Assembly (NCBI RefSeq): GCF_004327285.1
Contig: NZ_QJUI01000006.1
Location: 1-64,000 of the forward strand
DNA length: 64,000 nt
Direction of reading: 5' to 3'
DNA from: Phytopseudomonas daroniae
Lineage (GTDB): Bacteria; Pseudomonadota; Gammaproteobacteria; Pseudomonadales; Pseudomonadaceae
Made by a program: the position numbers and the translations under genes. Positions within the stretch are counted from its first letter, which is position 1, and each line of letters starts with the position of its first letter. Shown here in pieces: positions 34,695 through 44,942 of the stretch. The notes under the pieces were generated by a model, which worked only from the letters and a program-made list of their open reading frames with translations, ran no database searches and was not told the origin of the DNA.

Positions 34695-36632
34695 TCAGCT
34701 CTTCGCCGGGGTTTTGCGGCCACGCTTGCCAGCCGTGCCCTTGCGGGCTGTCGCCTTGCGCTTGCCTTTCCAGGGTGCACGCCCTGCTGGTGCGGGGCCG
34801 CTGATGGTCAGTTGCAGGCCGAGACAGCGCTCGATCTGCTTGCCCATCCAGGCCGATTGCTTGGCGACGAACTCCTCCAGCGGCATCTCGCCGCTCTGCA
34901 CCATATCCAGCGCCTGTTCCCAGATCGCCGTGGTGCCAGGATCGGCGATGGCCCGCGGCACCGCATCGATCAGGCCGAAAGCCGCCGAGGTGGCGGCCAG
35001 GGTCTTGCCCTGCTTGATCAGGTAGCCGCGGTCGAGCAGACCCTGGATGATGCCGGCGCGGGTGGCTTCGGTACCGATTCCGGTGGTGTCCTTGAGTTTC
35101 TGCTTCAGGCGTGGATCCTCGACCAGCCGCGCCACGTTCTTCATGGCCTGGATCAGGTCGCCTTCGGTGAATGGCTTGGGCGGCTGGGTGTGCAGATCCT
35201 TGAGGGTCACCTCATGCACCGGGCACTGCTGCCCTTCGTGCAGAGCCGGCAATGCCTGGGGCGCCGGGGCTTCGCGCCCCTTGGCGGGCGTCAGGGCTTC
35301 CGGCAGGGCGCGCTTCCAGCCGGGCTCGACGATCTGTTTGCCAACCGCGCGCAGGCTATGGCCGGCACAGTCGAAATCGGCCTGGGTGCGGTCGTATTCG
35401 TGGTTGGCCAGAAACTGCGCCAGATAGCGGGCGCGAATCAGCTCGTAAACCGCTCGCGGCCGACCACTCAGGCGCGCCAACCCGCCTGCGGCCAGGGTTG
35501 GGATAATGCCGTGGTGCGCACTGACCTTGGCATCGTTCCAGGCCCGTGAGCGGCGCTGCGCCTGAGTATGTCCGAGCACCTCGCGCAGGCTCGGGTCAGC
35601 CTGCCCCAAAGCCGACAGGATTGCCGGTGCCTCGGCATGCTGGCTCAGCGGCAGGTAACCGCAATCGCTGCGCGGGTAAGTGATCAGTTTGTCGGTCTCG
35701 TAGAGCTTCTGGGCGATATCCAGGGTTTCCTGGGCGCCGAGGCCAAGCTTCTTCGAACAGACCTGCTGCAAGGTGCCGAGATCGAACAGCAAGGGCGGCG
35801 CTTCGCGCATGCGCTCGGTCTTCAAGTGCTGTAGCAGGGCCTGCTCGGCGCCCCGGATATCTTCGGCGGCGCGTTGCGCCACCTCCTGACGCAGGCAACG
35901 GCCCTGCTCGTCGCACTGCGCTTCGGGCGCTCGCCATTGCGCGGTGAATCGCGTGCCGTTGCCGTCGAGTCCTACGTCGATGGCCCAGAACGGCACCGGC
36001 ACGAAGGCCGCGATACTACGATCACGATCCACCACCAGGCGCAGGGTCGGCGTCTGCACGCGCCCGACCGGCAGCACGCCCTGATAACCGGACTTGCGGC
36101 CAAGCAGGGTGAACAGCCGGCTCATGTTCATGCCGATCAACCAGTCGGCCCGCGAACGACCGAGCGCCGACTGATAGAGGTTGTAGGTCATCGCGCCCGG
36201 CTTGAGCGCAGCCAGTGCCTTGCGGATCGAGGTATCGTCCAGCGCCGACAGCCACAGGCGCTGGATGGGCCCGCGGTAGCGGCAGTGGTCGAGCAACTCG
36301 CGAGCGATCATCTCGCCCTCACGATCCGCGTCGGTGGCGATCACCAACTCCGCGGCCTCACCCAGCAGCCGCTTGACCGCCTTGAACTGCGCGGCGGTCT
36401 TGGGTTTTACGCGCATCTTCCACTGCTGCGGCACGATGGGCAGGTCGTCCAGCACCCAGCGTTTGTAGCGCGCGTCGTAGGCATCCGGCGGCGCGGTTTC
36501 CAGGAGATGGCCGATGCACCAGGTAACCGTCACCCCGTTGCCCAGCCAGCAGCCATCGCCACGCCGTGTGGCACCGAGCACACTGGCGATATCCTTGGCT
36601 TGAGAGGGCTTTTCGCAGAGAAACAGACGCAT
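34695..36632 (-). CDS. topB: DNA topoisomerase III
   Basis: 645 residues. Type IA topoisomerase that relaxes negatively supercoiled DNA and resolves replication and recombination intermediates. The TOPRIM domain starts MRLFLCEKPSQAKDIASVLG and has ATDADREGEMIARE; the catalytic Tyr lies in LITYPRSDCGYLP; SRLFTLLGRKSGYQGVLPVGRVQTPT cut here is typical of TopB. The C-terminus is Lys/Arg/Gly-rich (KGKRKATARKG) as in many proteobacterial copies. The ATG at 36632 gives the conserved N-terminus; the longer frame to 36686 is not supported. REP elements lie downstream. Confidence 0.95.
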   Translation of the reverse strand: MRLFLCEKPSQAKDIASVLGATRRGDGCWLGNGVTVTWCIGHLLETAPPDAYDARYKRWVLDDLPIVPQQWKMRVKPKTAAQFKAVKRLLGEAAELVIATDADREGEMIARELLDHCRYRGPIQRLWLSALDDTSIRKALAALKPGAMTYNLYQSALGRSRADWLIGMNMSRLFTLLGRKSGYQGVLPVGRVQTPTLRLVVDRDRSIAAFVPVPFWAIDVGLDGNGTRFTAQWRAPEAQCDEQGRCLRQEVAQRAAEDIRGAEQALLQHLKTERMREAPPLLFDLGTLQQVCSKKLGLGAQETLDIAQKLYETDKLITYPRSDCGYLPLSQHAEAPAILSALGQADPSLREVLGHTQAQRRSRAWNDAKVSAHHGIIPTLAAGGLARLSGRPRAVYELIRARYLAQFLANHEYDRTQADFDCAGHSLRAVGKQIVEPGWKRALPEALTPAKGREAPAPQALPALHEGQQCPVHEVTLKDLHTQPPKPFTEGDLIQAMKNVARLVEDPRLKQKLKDTTGIGTEATRAGIIQGLLDRGYLIKQGKTLAATSAAFGLIDAVPRAIADPGTTAIWEQALDMVQSGEMPLEEFVAKQSAWMGKQIERCLGLQLTISGPAPAGRAPWKGKRKATARKGTAGKRGRKTPAKS

Positions 36633-36999
36633 GAGACATCGGCACGCTCGAATGAACAGGCGCCAGAATACTGTATATCCATACAATCCAGCTACGCCCG
36701 CACTGATTTGCCCATAGGCAGGGGCTCTGCTAGGGTCTGCTCCCGATTGAGCATGACGATGCCAGAGCGCGCTTTATCGCGAGCCGCGAAGTCTGGTTGC
36801 GCCAAATGAGTGGCGAGCAACGCGGCATTCGCGACAAAATGAGCCCGACCCGGAGGGTTGCGCGTAAAATCTCGCCACGCACTGCTCTTGGCCTGCCTGC
36901 CGTGTTGGCGAGTTTTTTCGCCGCAACGCGGCTGGTGCTGAATCGAGAACAAATCCTAATGTCGCGCCGAACCGCGAACCCCGCCTGAGAATTCCCGCC
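36633..36999. other. Divergent intergenic region topB / xseB
   Basis: 367 bases between divergent topB and the xseB-ispA genes. It must hold both promoters. I see no RNA gene, riboswitch or repeat in it. Confidence 0.4.
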
Positions 37000-37242
37000 A
37001 TGGCCCGTAAGAAAGCCTCGCTCGATTTCGAGCAGTCCCTCACCGACCTGCAAACCCTGGTCGAACGCCTGGAGAACGGCGAACTGTCGCTGGAGGAGTC
37101 GCTGAGCGCCTTCGAACAGGGCATCCGCCTGACCCGTGACTGCCAGGCGTCGCTGACCCAGGCCGAGCAGAAAGTACAGATCCTCCTGGAGCGCGATGGC
37201 GAACTGGAAGCGGCGCCGTTCGAAACGGACGAACCGATATGA
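37000..37242 (+). CDS. xseB: Exodeoxyribonuclease VII small subunit
   Basis: 80 residues, the usual length. [20 protein letters not shown] followed by [18 protein letters not shown] is the family signature. With XseA it forms exonuclease VII, which degrades single-stranded DNA to oligonucleotides. Its TGA overlaps the ispA start (ATGA), and the pair precedes dxs, the classic gammaproteobacterial xseB-ispA-dxs arrangement. Confidence 0.95.
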   Translation: MARKKASLDFEQSLTDLQTLVERLENGELSLEESLSAFEQGIRLTRDCQASLTQAEQKVQILLERDGELEAAPFETDEPI

Positions 37243-38126
37243 TCACCACGTACCAGGCCCGCTGCCAGAAGCAGGTCGACGCGGCTCTGGAGCTGCTGTT
37301 CGCAGCACCGCGTACCGAGCTCGAGCGCCTCTATGCGGCCATGCGCTACAGCGTGTTCAACGGCGGCAAACGCATTCGCCCGCTACTCGCCTACGCCGCC
37401 TGCGAAGCCCTGGGTGGGGATATCCGGCAAGCCGATGGTGCGGCCTGCGCGGTGGAGCTGATCCACGCTTACTCCCTGGTACACGACGACCTGCCGGCCA
37501 TGGACGATGACGACCTGCGCCGCGGGCAGCCGACCACCCACAAGGCCTTCGACGAGGCGACGGCGATCCTCGCCGGCGACGGCCTGCAGAGCCTGGCTTT
37601 CGCGGTGCTGGCCGACGAGCAGCGCAACCCGCAGAGCGCCGATGTTCGCCTGGCCATGTTCAGCGCATTGGCCAACGCCGCAGGCCCGGCGGGCATGGTT
37701 GGCGGTCAGGCCATCGACCTCGGCTCGGTCGGCCAGCAACTGCAACAGCAAGCCCTGGAGGTCATGCACCGTCACAAGACCGGTGCGCTGATCGAAGCCA
37801 GCGTGTGCCTCGGCGCCCTGGCCAGCGGCCGGGCCGATGAACGCACGCTGACGGCCCTGAGCACCTACGCTCGCGTCATCGGCCTGGCCTTCCAGGTGCA
37901 GGACGACATCCTCGACGTCGAAAGCGATACCGCCACCCTGGGCAAGACCCAGGGCAAGGATCAGGCGAACGACAAACCCACCTACCCGGCCCTGCTCGGC
38001 CTGGAGGCGGCGAAGCACTATGCCTGCGAACTGCGCGACCAGGCCCTGCAGGCGCTGCACCCGTTCGACAGCGCCGCCGAGCCACTGCGCGAACTGGCTC
38101 GCTATATCGTCGAAAGGCGCAACTGA
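37239..38126 (+). CDS. ispA: Farnesyl diphosphate synthase
   Basis: 295 residues. Condenses isopentenyl diphosphate with dimethylallyl and geranyl diphosphate to farnesyl diphosphate for quinone and undecaprenyl synthesis. The first Asp-rich motif is [14 protein letters not shown] (about 86-99) and the second is DDILDV (about 225); [10 protein letters not shown] near residue 45 binds isopentenyl diphosphate. Translationally coupled to xseB by a four-base overlap and followed 126 bases later by dxs, which makes the precursors. Confidence 0.95.
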   Translation: MITTYQARCQKQVDAALELLFAAPRTELERLYAAMRYSVFNGGKRIRPLLAYAACEALGGDIRQADGAACAVELIHAYSLVHDDLPAMDDDDLRRGQPTTHKAFDEATAILAGDGLQSLAFAVLADEQRNPQSADVRLAMFSALANAAGPAGMVGGQAIDLGSVGQQLQQQALEVMHRHKTGALIEASVCLGALASGRADERTLTALSTYARVIGLAFQVQDDILDVESDTATLGKTQGKDQANDKPTYPALLGLEAAKHYACELRDQALQALHPFDSAAEPLRELARYIVERRN

Positions 38127-38252
38127 AGTCACGCCCTCGCTGTCTCATCTGCCACGACCGCTGCGGCGATCCGCGCTCTTGCCCTGCTTGGGCTCGGATC
38201 GTCGCATCAGGTAAACTGCCCCATTCTTTGAATTCTTATAACGACTCGCCTG

Positions 38253-40163
38253 ATGCCGACGACTTTCCACGAGATTCCCCGCGAACGCCCGCTGACGCCG
38301 CTGCTCGACCGCGCCAACACGCCGGATGAGCTGCGCCGCCTCGGCGAGGCCGAGCTGGAGACCCTGGCGGACGAATTGCGCCAGTACCTGCTCTACACGG
38401 TCGGTCAGACCGGCGGGCATTTCGGCGCAGGCCTCGGGGTGATCGAACTGACCATCGCCCTGCACTACGTCTTCGATACCCCGGACGACCGCCTGGTGTG
38501 GGACGTCGGCCATCAGGCCTATCCGCACAAGATCCTCAGCGGCCGCCGCGAGCGCATGAGCAGCCTGCGCCAGAAGGACGGCATCGCCGCCTTTCCGCGT
38601 CGTTCGGAAAGTGAGTACGACACCTTTGGCGTCGGTCACTCCAGCACCTCGATCAGCGCCGCACTGGGCATGGCCATCGCTGCCCAGCGCCAGGGCAGCA
38701 AGCGCAAATCGGTTGCCGTGATCGGCGACGGCGCCCTGACTGCCGGCATGGCGTTCGAAGCGCTCAACCATGCGGCAGACGTCAAGGCCAACATGCTGGT
38801 GGTGCTCAACGACAACGACATGTCGATCTCCAAGAATGTCGGCGGCCTGTCCAACTACCTGGCCAAGATCCTCTCCAGCCGCACCTACGCCAACATGCGC
38901 GAAGGCAGCAAGAAAGTGCTGTCCAAGCTGCCCGGCGCCTGGGAAATCGCCCGCAAGACCGAAGAGCACGCCAAAGGTATGCTGGTCTCCGGCACGCTGT
39001 TCGAAGAGCTGGGCTGGAACTACATCGGCCCCATCGACGGCCATGATCTGCCGACCCTGCTGGCCACCCTGCGCAACATGCGCGACCTGGAAGGCCTGCA
39101 GTTCCTCCACGTGGTCACCAAGAAGGGCAAGGGCTTCGCGCCCGCCGAGGTCGACCCGATCGTCTACCACGCGATCACCAAACTGGAGCCGATCAACGCA
39201 CCAGCCAAAGCGAAAAAGCCGTCCGGGCCGAAGTACTCCAGCGTGTTCGGTCAGTGGCTGTGCGATATGGCGGCGAGCGACGAGCGCCTGATGGCCATCA
39301 CCCCGGCCATGAAGGAGGGCTCCGACCTGGTGACCTTCAGCGAGCGCCACGGGGATCGCTACTTCGACGTGGCCATCGCCGAACAACACGCGGTGACGCT
39401 CGCCGCCGGCATGGCCTGTGAAGGCGCCAAGCCGGTGGTGGCGATCTACTCGACGTTTCTGCAGCGCGCCTATGATCAACTGATCCACGACGTGGCCGTG
39501 CAGAACCTCGACGTGCTGTTCGCCATCGACCGCGCCGGCCTGGTCGGTGAAGACGGCCCCACTCACGCCGGCAGCTTCGACCTCTCCTACCTGCGTTGCA
39601 TTCCCGGCATGCTGATCATGACGCCGAGCGACGAGAACGAACTGCACCACATGCTCACCACCGGCTACCAGTTCGCCGGCCCGGCAGCGGTGCGCTACCC
39701 GCGTGGCAGCGGCCCGAATGCGCCGATTGACCGCGCACTGAGCGCTCTGCCGATTGGTAAAGGCGTGATCCGTCGCCAGGGCAGCGGCGTCGCCCTGCTG
39801 GTGTTCGGCGTGCAACTGGCCGAGGCCCTGCGCGTCGGCGAAACGCTGAACGCCACGGTGGTCGACATGCGCTTCGTCAAGCCCCTGGACGAAGCCCTGA
39901 TCAGCGAACTGGCCGCCAGCCATGAGCTGCTGGTGAGCATCGAGGAAAACAGCGTGATGGGCGGCGCCGGCAGCGCCGTCAGCGAATTCCTCGCCCAGAG
40001 TGGCGCGCTCAAACCGATGCTGCACCTGGGCCTGCCCGACAATTATGTCGAGCACGCCAGGCCCGAACAGATGCTCGCCGAGTGTGGCCTGGATGAAGCG
40101 GGGATCGAAGCGGCCGTGCGTAAACGCCTCGCTATTCTTGAGAAAAATTCAAGCAAAGACTGA
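38253..40163 (+). CDS. dxs: 1-deoxy-D-xylulose-5-phosphate synthase
   Basis: 636 residues. First enzyme of the MEP isoprenoid pathway, thiamine diphosphate-dependent, joining pyruvate and glyceraldehyde 3-phosphate. Visible are the His-containing [45 protein letters not shown] (thiamine diphosphate motif) and NDNDMSIS; the catalytic Glu lies in AIAEQHAVT and DGPTHAG is conserved. The ATG at 38253 lacks a strong ribosome site. It provides precursors for the ispA product just upstream. Confidence 0.96.
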   Translation: MPTTFHEIPRERPLTPLLDRANTPDELRRLGEAELETLADELRQYLLYTVGQTGGHFGAGLGVIELTIALHYVFDTPDDRLVWDVGHQAYPHKILSGRRERMSSLRQKDGIAAFPRRSESEYDTFGVGHSSTSISAALGMAIAAQRQGSKRKSVAVIGDGALTAGMAFEALNHAADVKANMLVVLNDNDMSISKNVGGLSNYLAKILSSRTYANMREGSKKVLSKLPGAWEIARKTEEHAKGMLVSGTLFEELGWNYIGPIDGHDLPTLLATLRNMRDLEGLQFLHVVTKKGKGFAPAEVDPIVYHAITKLEPINAPAKAKKPSGPKYSSVFGQWLCDMAASDERLMAITPAMKEGSDLVTFSERHGDRYFDVAIAEQHAVTLAAGMACEGAKPVVAIYSTFLQRAYDQLIHDVAVQNLDVLFAIDRAGLVGEDGPTHAGSFDLSYLRCIPGMLIMTPSDENELHHMLTTGYQFAGPAAVRYPRGSGPNAPIDRALSALPIGKGVIRRQGSGVALLVFGVQLAEALRVGETLNATVVDMRFVKPLDEALISELAASHELLVSIEENSVMGGAGSAVSEFLAQSGALKPMLHLGLPDNYVEHARPEQMLAECGLDEAGIEAAVRKRLAILEKNSSKD

Positions 40164-40202
40164 GGTGCTTGCTTGTAATTCACTCAGGCGCACACTAAGG
40201 TA

Positions 40203-40410
40203 CGCGGCGTTCATATCCTGCAAGGTGCGCCCTGACGATCAGCCGTCGGGCGTTAAACGGGAAGCCGGTGCCCTCGCCCAGCGAGTCATCCCGGCGCTGC
40301 CCCCGCAACGGTAATCGACTGCAGTACTGCACAGCCGCTCAACAGCCACTGGGTTTCCCGGGAAGGCGAGTGACTGAGTCGAGAGCCCGGAGACCGGCCT
40401 CGCAGGATTC
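40203..40410 (+). ncRNA. Cobalamin riboswitch
   Basis: The leader between dxs and btuB contains the conserved elements of the adenosylcobalamin element in order: TTAAACGGGAAGCCGGTG, GCTGCCCCCGCAACGGTAA, then GCCACTGGG, GGGAAGGCGAG and GAGCCCGGAGACCGGCCT. It would repress btuB when cobalamin is abundant. The rest of the 346-base gap (40411-40509) is the expression platform leading to the ribosome site. Confidence 0.93.
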
Positions 40411-40509
40411 GACTGGTGTTGCGGAGGGCATCACCGTCAAGCGACGGCCTTCTGCGCCGCGCTTGCTTCTGCCCTCCTCGAAAGTCTGCCGACCTTTGAG
40501 GAAATACAT

Positions 40510-42363
40510 GTGAAATTGTCCCGCCTGATCCTTGCGACGTCTCTGGCTCCCGGCCTGGCTTTGGCCCAGGCCACCAGTTACGACGACGCCCTGAAGCTCT
40601 CGGAAACCGTCATCACCAGCAATCGCGAGGTACAGCCACGCGAGCAGAGCAGTACCGCCAGCACGGTATTCACCCGCGAAGATATCGACCGCTTGCAGCC
40701 CAGCAGCGTGCTCGATCTGCTGGCCCGCGCTCCCGGCGTACAGGTCACCCGTAGCGGTGGCAGAGGCAGCAACAGCGGCCTGTACATCCGTGGCACCAAA
40801 TCGGCGCAGAGCCTGGTACTGGTCGACGGTCAGCGCATCGGCTCGGCGTCCGCCGGTATCTCCCCACTGGAATACCTGAATATCGAACAGATCGAGCGCG
40901 TCGAGGTACTACGCGGTTCACGCTCGGCGATCCATGGTGCCGACGCGATCGGCGGCGTGGTGCAGATCTTCACCCGTCGGGCCACTGGCGAGGGGCTCAA
41001 TCCGCGCCTGCGTATCGGTTATGGCACGAACCACACCTGGGAGCGCAGTCTCGGCCTCTCCGGCGGCAACGCAGACACCCGCTTCAACCTCAGCATGAGT
41101 GCCGATGACACGCGCGGCATCAACCGCACCTATACCCGAGTGGCGCCGGATCATGACCGCGACGCCTATCGCAACAACGCTTTCAGCGCCAGCCTCAGCC
41201 ATCGTTTCAGCAACGAGCTGGAGGCCGGTTTCAGTGTGCTGGATCAACGTGGCGAGAGCGAATATGACCTGGGTTGGGATGGCGCCTACCCCTATGCCGA
41301 CTACCAGCTCACCAGCTACTCGGGCTTCGTCAGCGCCCAGTTGCTGCCGAACTGGAAAAGCCGCGTGGAACTGGGCCACAGCGAGAACCGCTCCGCCGAG
41401 CGTTTTGACGATGTTCCCGACAGCAGCCTGTTCAGCACCTACCGTGACAGCCTGGCCTGGCTCAACACACTCGATTTGGGCAATGGCAACAGCCTGCTCG
41501 TCGGTGCAGAAAGCTATCAGGAACAACTCAACAGCAACACTGACCATGCGCAGGACAGCCGCTGGAACCATGCGCTGCTCGCTCAGCACAGCTACCGCGG
41601 CGAAGTGTTCTTCACCGAGCTCGGCCTGCGCCACGAGAAGAACCAGCAGTTCGGCAGCGCCAATACCTTCAGCGGCGCGCTGGGCTACAAGCTGGATGCG
41701 CGCAACGAACTGATCCTCTCCTACGCCGAAGGCTTTCGCGCGCCAACCTTCAATGACCTGTACTGGCCGGGCGGCGGCAATCCGGATCTGCAGCCGGAGA
41801 CGTCCAAGTCCTACGAACTGCAGTGGCGCAGCCAACTGGCCGAGCGCACCACGTTGCAGGCCTCGGTCTACCGCACCGACCTGCGCGATGCGATCAATGG
41901 CTGGCCTGCCGAGAACGTAGACAAGGCGCGCATCAACGGCTTCGAGAGCAGCCTGCAACACGAGACGCTCGGCTGGCAGACGGCTCTCGGCCTGAGCGTG
42001 ATCGACCCACGTGATCGCACCACGGGCAAGCAACTCGATCGCCGCGCCAAACGAACCCTGAGCCTGGATGTGGATCGCCAGTTTGGCGACTGGTCGTTCG
42101 GCGCGACCTGGCAGGCAGTCAGCCGTACTTACGACGATGCTGCCAATCAGCGTGAGATCGCCGGCCACGGCCTGCTCGGCCTGCGCAGCAGTTGGCAGGC
42201 CACGCCAGAACTGGCACTCGGCCTGAAGGTGGATAACCTGTTGGACAAGCGTTACAGCCGTACGCAGTACAGTTATGGAAGCTGGCCGGTGACGAATTAC
42301 AGCGAGTACCGGGAAGAAGGTCGCACCGCTCTGCTGTCACTGACCTGGACACCGGCGTTCTGA
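40510..42363 (+). CDS. btuB: TonB-dependent vitamin B12 receptor
   Basis: 617 residues. Outer-membrane barrel that imports cobalamin with TonB energy. A signal peptide ends near LALAQA (about residue 20); a TonB-box-like ETVITSN follows, then the plug domain (EDIDRLQPSSVLDLLARAPGVQV, GTKSAQSLVLVDGQRIGSA, RVEVLRGSRSAIHGADAIGGVVQIFT cut here) and a barrel ending with an aromatic Phe. The start is GTG with GAGGAA 5 bases upstream. A cobalamin riboswitch lies immediately upstream, which settles the substrate. Confidence 0.95.
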   Translation: MKLSRLILATSLAPGLALAQATSYDDALKLSETVITSNREVQPREQSSTASTVFTREDIDRLQPSSVLDLLARAPGVQVTRSGGRGSNSGLYIRGTKSAQSLVLVDGQRIGSASAGISPLEYLNIEQIERVEVLRGSRSAIHGADAIGGVVQIFTRRATGEGLNPRLRIGYGTNHTWERSLGLSGGNADTRFNLSMSADDTRGINRTYTRVAPDHDRDAYRNNAFSASLSHRFSNELEAGFSVLDQRGESEYDLGWDGAYPYADYQLTSYSGFVSAQLLPNWKSRVELGHSENRSAERFDDVPDSSLFSTYRDSLAWLNTLDLGNGNSLLVGAESYQEQLNSNTDHAQDSRWNHALLAQHSYRGEVFFTELGLRHEKNQQFGSANTFSGALGYKLDARNELILSYAEGFRAPTFNDLYWPGGGNPDLQPETSKSYELQWRSQLAERTTLQASVYRTDLRDAINGWPAENVDKARINGFESSLQHETLGWQTALGLSVIDPRDRTTGKQLDRRAKRTLSLDVDRQFGDWSFGATWQAVSRTYDDAANQREIAGHGLLGLRSSWQATPELALGLKVDNLLDKRYSRTQYSYGSWPVTNYSEYREEGRTALLSLTWTPAF

Positions 42364-42598
42364 GAGCCTGTTCACGATCTTTGTGCACTTGGCAAACAGG
42401 AACCCGTATCCCTACAGATCGGCGGCAATAAGGCGCAAGCGGACGCTCACCCCGTAGGGTGGATGACGCTCTTTTCATCCACCATTACGATTGCAGAGCG
42501 GTGGACGGGTAAAGCGTCGTCCACCCTACGACAGACCGCTCTCGCCTTTTTGCTGTCCTTGCACGTGGAATCTCGTCGAAAGATCGTGAACAGGCTCT
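42363..42598. mobile_element. Putative 236-bp MITE-like element with 20-bp terminal inverted repeats
   Basis: AGAGCCTGTTCACGATCTTT at 42363-42382 is repeated exactly and inverted at 42579-42598. The interior carries a REPIN of family B and no gene. It starts at the last base of the btuB stop. No obvious target duplication is seen. It could be a non-autonomous transposable element or a chance composite. Confidence 0.5.
42453..42530. repeat. REPIN family B
   Basis: CGTAGGGTGGATGACGCTC...ATCCACC, spacer ATTACGATTGCAGAGC, then GGTGGACG...CGTCCACCCTACG. It lies inside the putative MITE. Confidence 0.85.
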
Positions 42599-42625
42599 GA
42601 GTCAGGAAATCGCCAGCCGACATGC

Positions 42626-43636
42626 TCACACCCAGCCCTGGGCTTTGAGCTCGCTCTTGAGGTAGGCGTAGTACACCGGCGCAGCGACCAGCCCGGCGAT
42701 GCCGAACGCCGCTTCGAACACCAGCATGACCAGCAACAGCTCCCAGGCACGCGCCTTGATCTGCCCACCGACGATGCGTGCGTTGAGGAAGTATTCGACC
42801 TTGTGGATGACGATCAGATAGGCCAGCGCACCGATCGCCACCCAGATCGACATCGACAACCCCACCACGAAGATCGCCGTATTGGAGATCAGGTTGCCAA
42901 CCACTGGCAGCAGCCCCGCCACGAAAGTGATCAGGATCAGCGTCTTGGTCAGTGGCAAGTGCACACCGAACAGCGGCAACACGCCAATCAGGAAAATGCT
43001 GGTAAAGGCGGTATTGAGCAGGGAAATCTTGATCTGCGCGAACACCACGTTGCGGAAGGCCTCGACGAAATGCCCGACACGCGTCAACAAGGCACCGGCC
43101 AATGGCTTGAGCTCACCCGGTTCCGGCACGTTCTGCAGGGCAATGACCGCACCGAGGATCATGCCGATCAGCACCGTGACGAACATGTGCACGGCCCCCT
43201 TGCCCAGCAGTTGCAGCTCGCTGATATGGCCGCGCAGCCAATCGTGCAGCGCGATGCGGATGTCGTCGACGCTGGCCGGCAGGTAGGCCACCAGCACCTC
43301 CGGCAACTGGGCGCGGGCACGGTCGATCACCTCGAACAACTTGCCCATCAGCCGCCCGGGGTTGTTCAGCTCGTGTATCACCAGCGAGAAGCTACCGGCG
43401 AACACCAGACCGAGCACGGCGATCACCAGCACGCTGAGCAGACCGACAGCCAGCAAGCGCCCGAGATGCCCGGCGAACATCCGTTGCATCGGGCGAGCCA
43501 GACGGTTGACCAGTTCGAACACCAGCAAACCGGCCAGCAGACTCGGCAGCAGTTTCAACGGGAAGACCAATAGTAGCGCGGCGCCAACGATCAATGCGCT
43601 GGCGGGGGAAAACCAAGGGGAGACAGGGGCTTTCAT
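42626..43636 (-). CDS. AI-2E family transporter (PerM-like)
   Basis: 336 residues with about 7-8 membrane helices. It is of the UPF0118/AI-2E type, with the conserved GHLGRLLAVGLL, a long amphipathic segment (about 100-165), VIALQNVPEPGE and the C-terminal PVVGNLISNTAIFVVGLS. The family includes AI-2 exporters and Na+/H+ antiporters, so the substrate here is open. The start ATG at 43636 (MKAPVSPW) is preferred over 43666 on length. It is on the minus strand, convergent with btuB. Confidence 0.85.
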   Translation of the reverse strand: MKAPVSPWFSPASALIVGAALLLVFPLKLLPSLLAGLLVFELVNRLARPMQRMFAGHLGRLLAVGLLSVLVIAVLGLVFAGSFSLVIHELNNPGRLMGKLFEVIDRARAQLPEVLVAYLPASVDDIRIALHDWLRGHISELQLLGKGAVHMFVTVLIGMILGAVIALQNVPEPGELKPLAGALLTRVGHFVEAFRNVVFAQIKISLLNTAFTSIFLIGVLPLFGVHLPLTKTLILITFVAGLLPVVGNLISNTAIFVVGLSMSIWVAIGALAYLIVIHKVEYFLNARIVGGQIKARAWELLLVMLVFEAAFGIAGLVAAPVYYAYLKSELKAQGWV

Positions 43637-43731
43637 AACATCTGCAACAAACGGGAAGGCATCCAATCTGCCAGTTGCCAGCGCGCTTTACCAGCGTCAT
43701 CGCATGTCGGCAGTGGGCGGTGCGACCGCCA

Positions 43732-44529
43732 TCACCGAGCGGGTGCCAACAGCTCGCAGAGTTTGGCGGTCGCATCGAGCATCTGGAAGCTCGCGCGCTC
43801 CAGGCCCTTGTTCGGCAACCCCCACAATTGCTCGCGCTGCACCGCCGTAAGCTGTGGCCAGCGGCGCCAGGCCTGCAGTTGCCTGATGTCGCCTGCGATG
43901 ATCACCGCAGGGTCGCGCTGCAGTACAGCCTCGACACTCACCTGCGGGGCCGGCAAATGCAGATCGGCAAATACATTGCGCGCACCGCAAACCTGCAAGG
44001 CATCGCTGATGATCTGCCCGCCACCCACGGTATACAACGGCGCATCCCACACCTGATAGAACACCGGCACGGGCCGCTCGCGGCGATAACGATCACGCAG
44101 CTCATCCAGTCCGGCCACGAAACGCTCATGCAGGCGCTGCCCCACCTCTGCCCGGCCAAGATGCTCGCCGATCTGCACGAACTGATGAGCCAGTTCGTGC
44201 AGCGAATGGGGCTCCAGCACCAGCAGAGGAATACCGAAGCGTTGCAGTTGCTCGCGCTGAGTGGCACTGACGCTGCCCGGCCACAACAGCACAAGGTCAG
44301 GTTGCAGGGCCAGCAGGGTTTCCATCTCCAACTGCCCGTAACGCCCGACTGAAGGTAGATGAGCCAGTGCTGCTGGACGTTCGCCGCCGTCGAGCACACC
44401 GACCAGCAGGTCGGCGGAATCCAGCTCGAGGACGATTTCGCTCAACGAAGGCGCGAGACTGACCACACGCTCGGCGGCCGACAACACCGTCACCTGCAAC
44501 ATCAATAACGCGAGTAAAGCGCGCCGCAT
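43732..44529 (-). CDS. BtuF-like cobalamin-binding periplasmic protein
   Basis: 265 residues. A signal peptide ([18 protein letters not shown], about 1-18) is followed by a helical-backbone metal-receptor fold: RVVSLAPSLSEIVLELDSADLLVG, PSVGRYGQLEMETLLALQPDLVL cut here, and QVWDAPLYTVGGGQIISDAL. It probably binds cobalamin after BtuB uptake; its position next to btuB supports this, though iron siderophore-binding relatives share the fold. The start codon overlaps the stop of the upstream membrane-protein gene by one base. No BtuCD is in the window. Confidence 0.85.
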   Translation of the reverse strand: MRRALLALLMLQVTVLSAAERVVSLAPSLSEIVLELDSADLLVGVLDGGERPAALAHLPSVGRYGQLEMETLLALQPDLVLLWPGSVSATQREQLQRFGIPLLVLEPHSLHELAHQFVQIGEHLGRAEVGQRLHERFVAGLDELRDRYRRERPVPVFYQVWDAPLYTVGGGQIISDALQVCGARNVFADLHLPAPQVSVEAVLQRDPAVIIAGDIRQLQAWRRWPQLTAVQREQLWGLPNKGLERASFQMLDATAKLCELLAPAR

Positions 44530-44942
44530 CAGAGCTGCCTGGGAATTCGATAGAGGTAAAGCAGCACGACACTGGCGAGCGCCAGCAACACCAGCGGCAC
44601 GGCTTCCAGACCTGCGAATACCGCCAGGGCGGCGATCCAGGCCGGCAGCCCGGCGCCGAGAAAGGCCGCACGTCGGCGCTCGGCCAACGTCAGCCAGGCA
44701 GCGGGCTCGTCAGCCGTATCCAGCGCCTTGACGGTGGCAAACAGCGCGCGCTTGTAAGCGCCGAATAGCGGCAGGCTGACGAACAGCGAGGCCAACCCTG
44801 CGACGAACAGCGGCATGGCCAGCACGCCAGGTTGGCGACCAGCCCCGAAAACGAAGTTGATCAGCAGCAGCGGAGCCAGGGTCAGTGCCAGTTGCCGCCA
44901 CCAGAGCAGGGCCAACCGGCGCTTGACCGCGGCGCGGGTCAA
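44529..44942 (-). CDS. Small membrane protein of unknown function
   Basis: 137 residues with about four hydrophobic helices ([62 protein letters not shown] trimmed). I do not recognise the family. It sits between ribA, which it overlaps by four bases, and the btuF-like gene, so it is expressed with them. A role in cobalamin or riboflavin transport is possible but has no direct support. Confidence 0.75.
   Translation of the reverse strand: MTRAAVKRRLALLWWRQLALTLAPLLLINFVFGAGRQPGVLAMPLFVAGLASLFVSLPLFGAYKRALFATVKALDTADEPAAWLTLAERRRAAFLGAGLPAWIAALAVFAGLEAVPLVLLALASVVLLYLYRIPRQL

Noticed and set aside
38145-40055. 636-codon minus-strand frame opposite dxs
   Set aside because: Same artefact; composition and length mirror the dxs codon pattern, and no motif is recognisable.
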